Below the pieces are notes generated by a model. That model had not been told where the DNA came from, searched no databases, and saw only the letters and a program-made list of their open reading frames with translations. This document shows positions 6,087 to 6,128 of a stretch of DNA of 6,128 nt, piece after piece (the stretch's first letter is position 1; every line of letters begins with the position of its first letter). Both the position numbers and the translations under genes were made by a program. Source of the DNA: Bdellovibrionales bacterium. Lineage in GTDB: Bacteria > Bdellovibrionota > Bdellovibrionia > Bdellovibrionales > UBA1609. Location: positions 1-6,128 of the forward strand of contig JAGRAA010000330.1 in NCBI GenBank assembly GCA_020435185.1, in the 5' to 3' direction.

Positions 6087-6128
6087 GATTTATCATCCTT
6101 TTACGGGACATATATGTTGTAAATGTTT

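Noticed and set aside
1..6128. CRISPR arrays, tRNA or rRNA genes, insertion sequences or phage genes.
   Set aside because: No regularly spaced repeats, no tRNA-like cloverleaf, no transposase or integrase coding sequence and no terminal repeats were seen on either strand.

Overview
The window is AT-rich (about 40% G+C by eye). It carries three complete protein genes on the + strand, one complete gene on the - strand and the tail of a fifth gene cut by the left edge. Clear Shine-Dalgarno sequences, sigma70-like promoter elements and a Sec-type signal peptide point to a Gram-negative-type, heterotrophic bacterium able to grow on acetate or fatty acids. The mix of a RamB/PrpR-like regulator, class A malate synthase, isocitrate lyase and an exported transglutaminase-TPR protein would suit a low-G+C member of the Bdellovibrionota or another former deltaproteobacterial lineage. 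That placement is inference and weak.

Layout: (1) 1-270 (+), the C-terminal end of an alpha/beta hydrolase, converging on and overlapping the next gene by 23 bp. (2) 248-1729 (-), an XRE-type regulator with a degenerate IrrE/ImmA-like domain and a C-terminal four-cysteine motif. (3) 1730-1910, a 181-bp divergent control region with a regulator promoter that appears to start a leaderless mRNA, a 14-bp perfect palindrome with an upstream direct repeat, and a candidate promoter for the + strand operon. (4) 1911-3506 and 3503-4774 (+), aceB (malate synthase A) and aceA (isocitrate lyase), overlapping as ATGA and therefore probably translationally coupled. (5) 4775-4891, an intergenic stretch with a 12-bp GAAA-capped hairpin and an unusual translation-start region. 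(6) 4892-6010 (+), an exported protein with a SirB1-type transglutaminase-like domain followed by TPR repeats. (7) 6011-6128, a long hairpin (likely terminator) and nothing else recognised.

The core of the window is a self-contained glyoxylate-shunt locus. AceA splits isocitrate to succinate and glyoxylate, and AceB condenses glyoxylate with acetyl-CoA to malate, bypassing the two decarboxylating steps of the TCA cycle. The divergent regulator belongs to the broad family that includes RamB and PrpR of Actinobacteria, which control acetate and propionate metabolism. Its position suggests that it controls aceBA and perhaps itself through the palindrome at 1835-1848. No isocitrate dehydrogenase kinase (aceK) is present in the window. 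The most notable points are the leaderless start of the regulator (which shortens the longest open frame by 23 codons), the new operator candidate, the missing metallopeptidase residues combined with retained cysteines in the regulator, and the odd start region of the transglutaminase-TPR gene.
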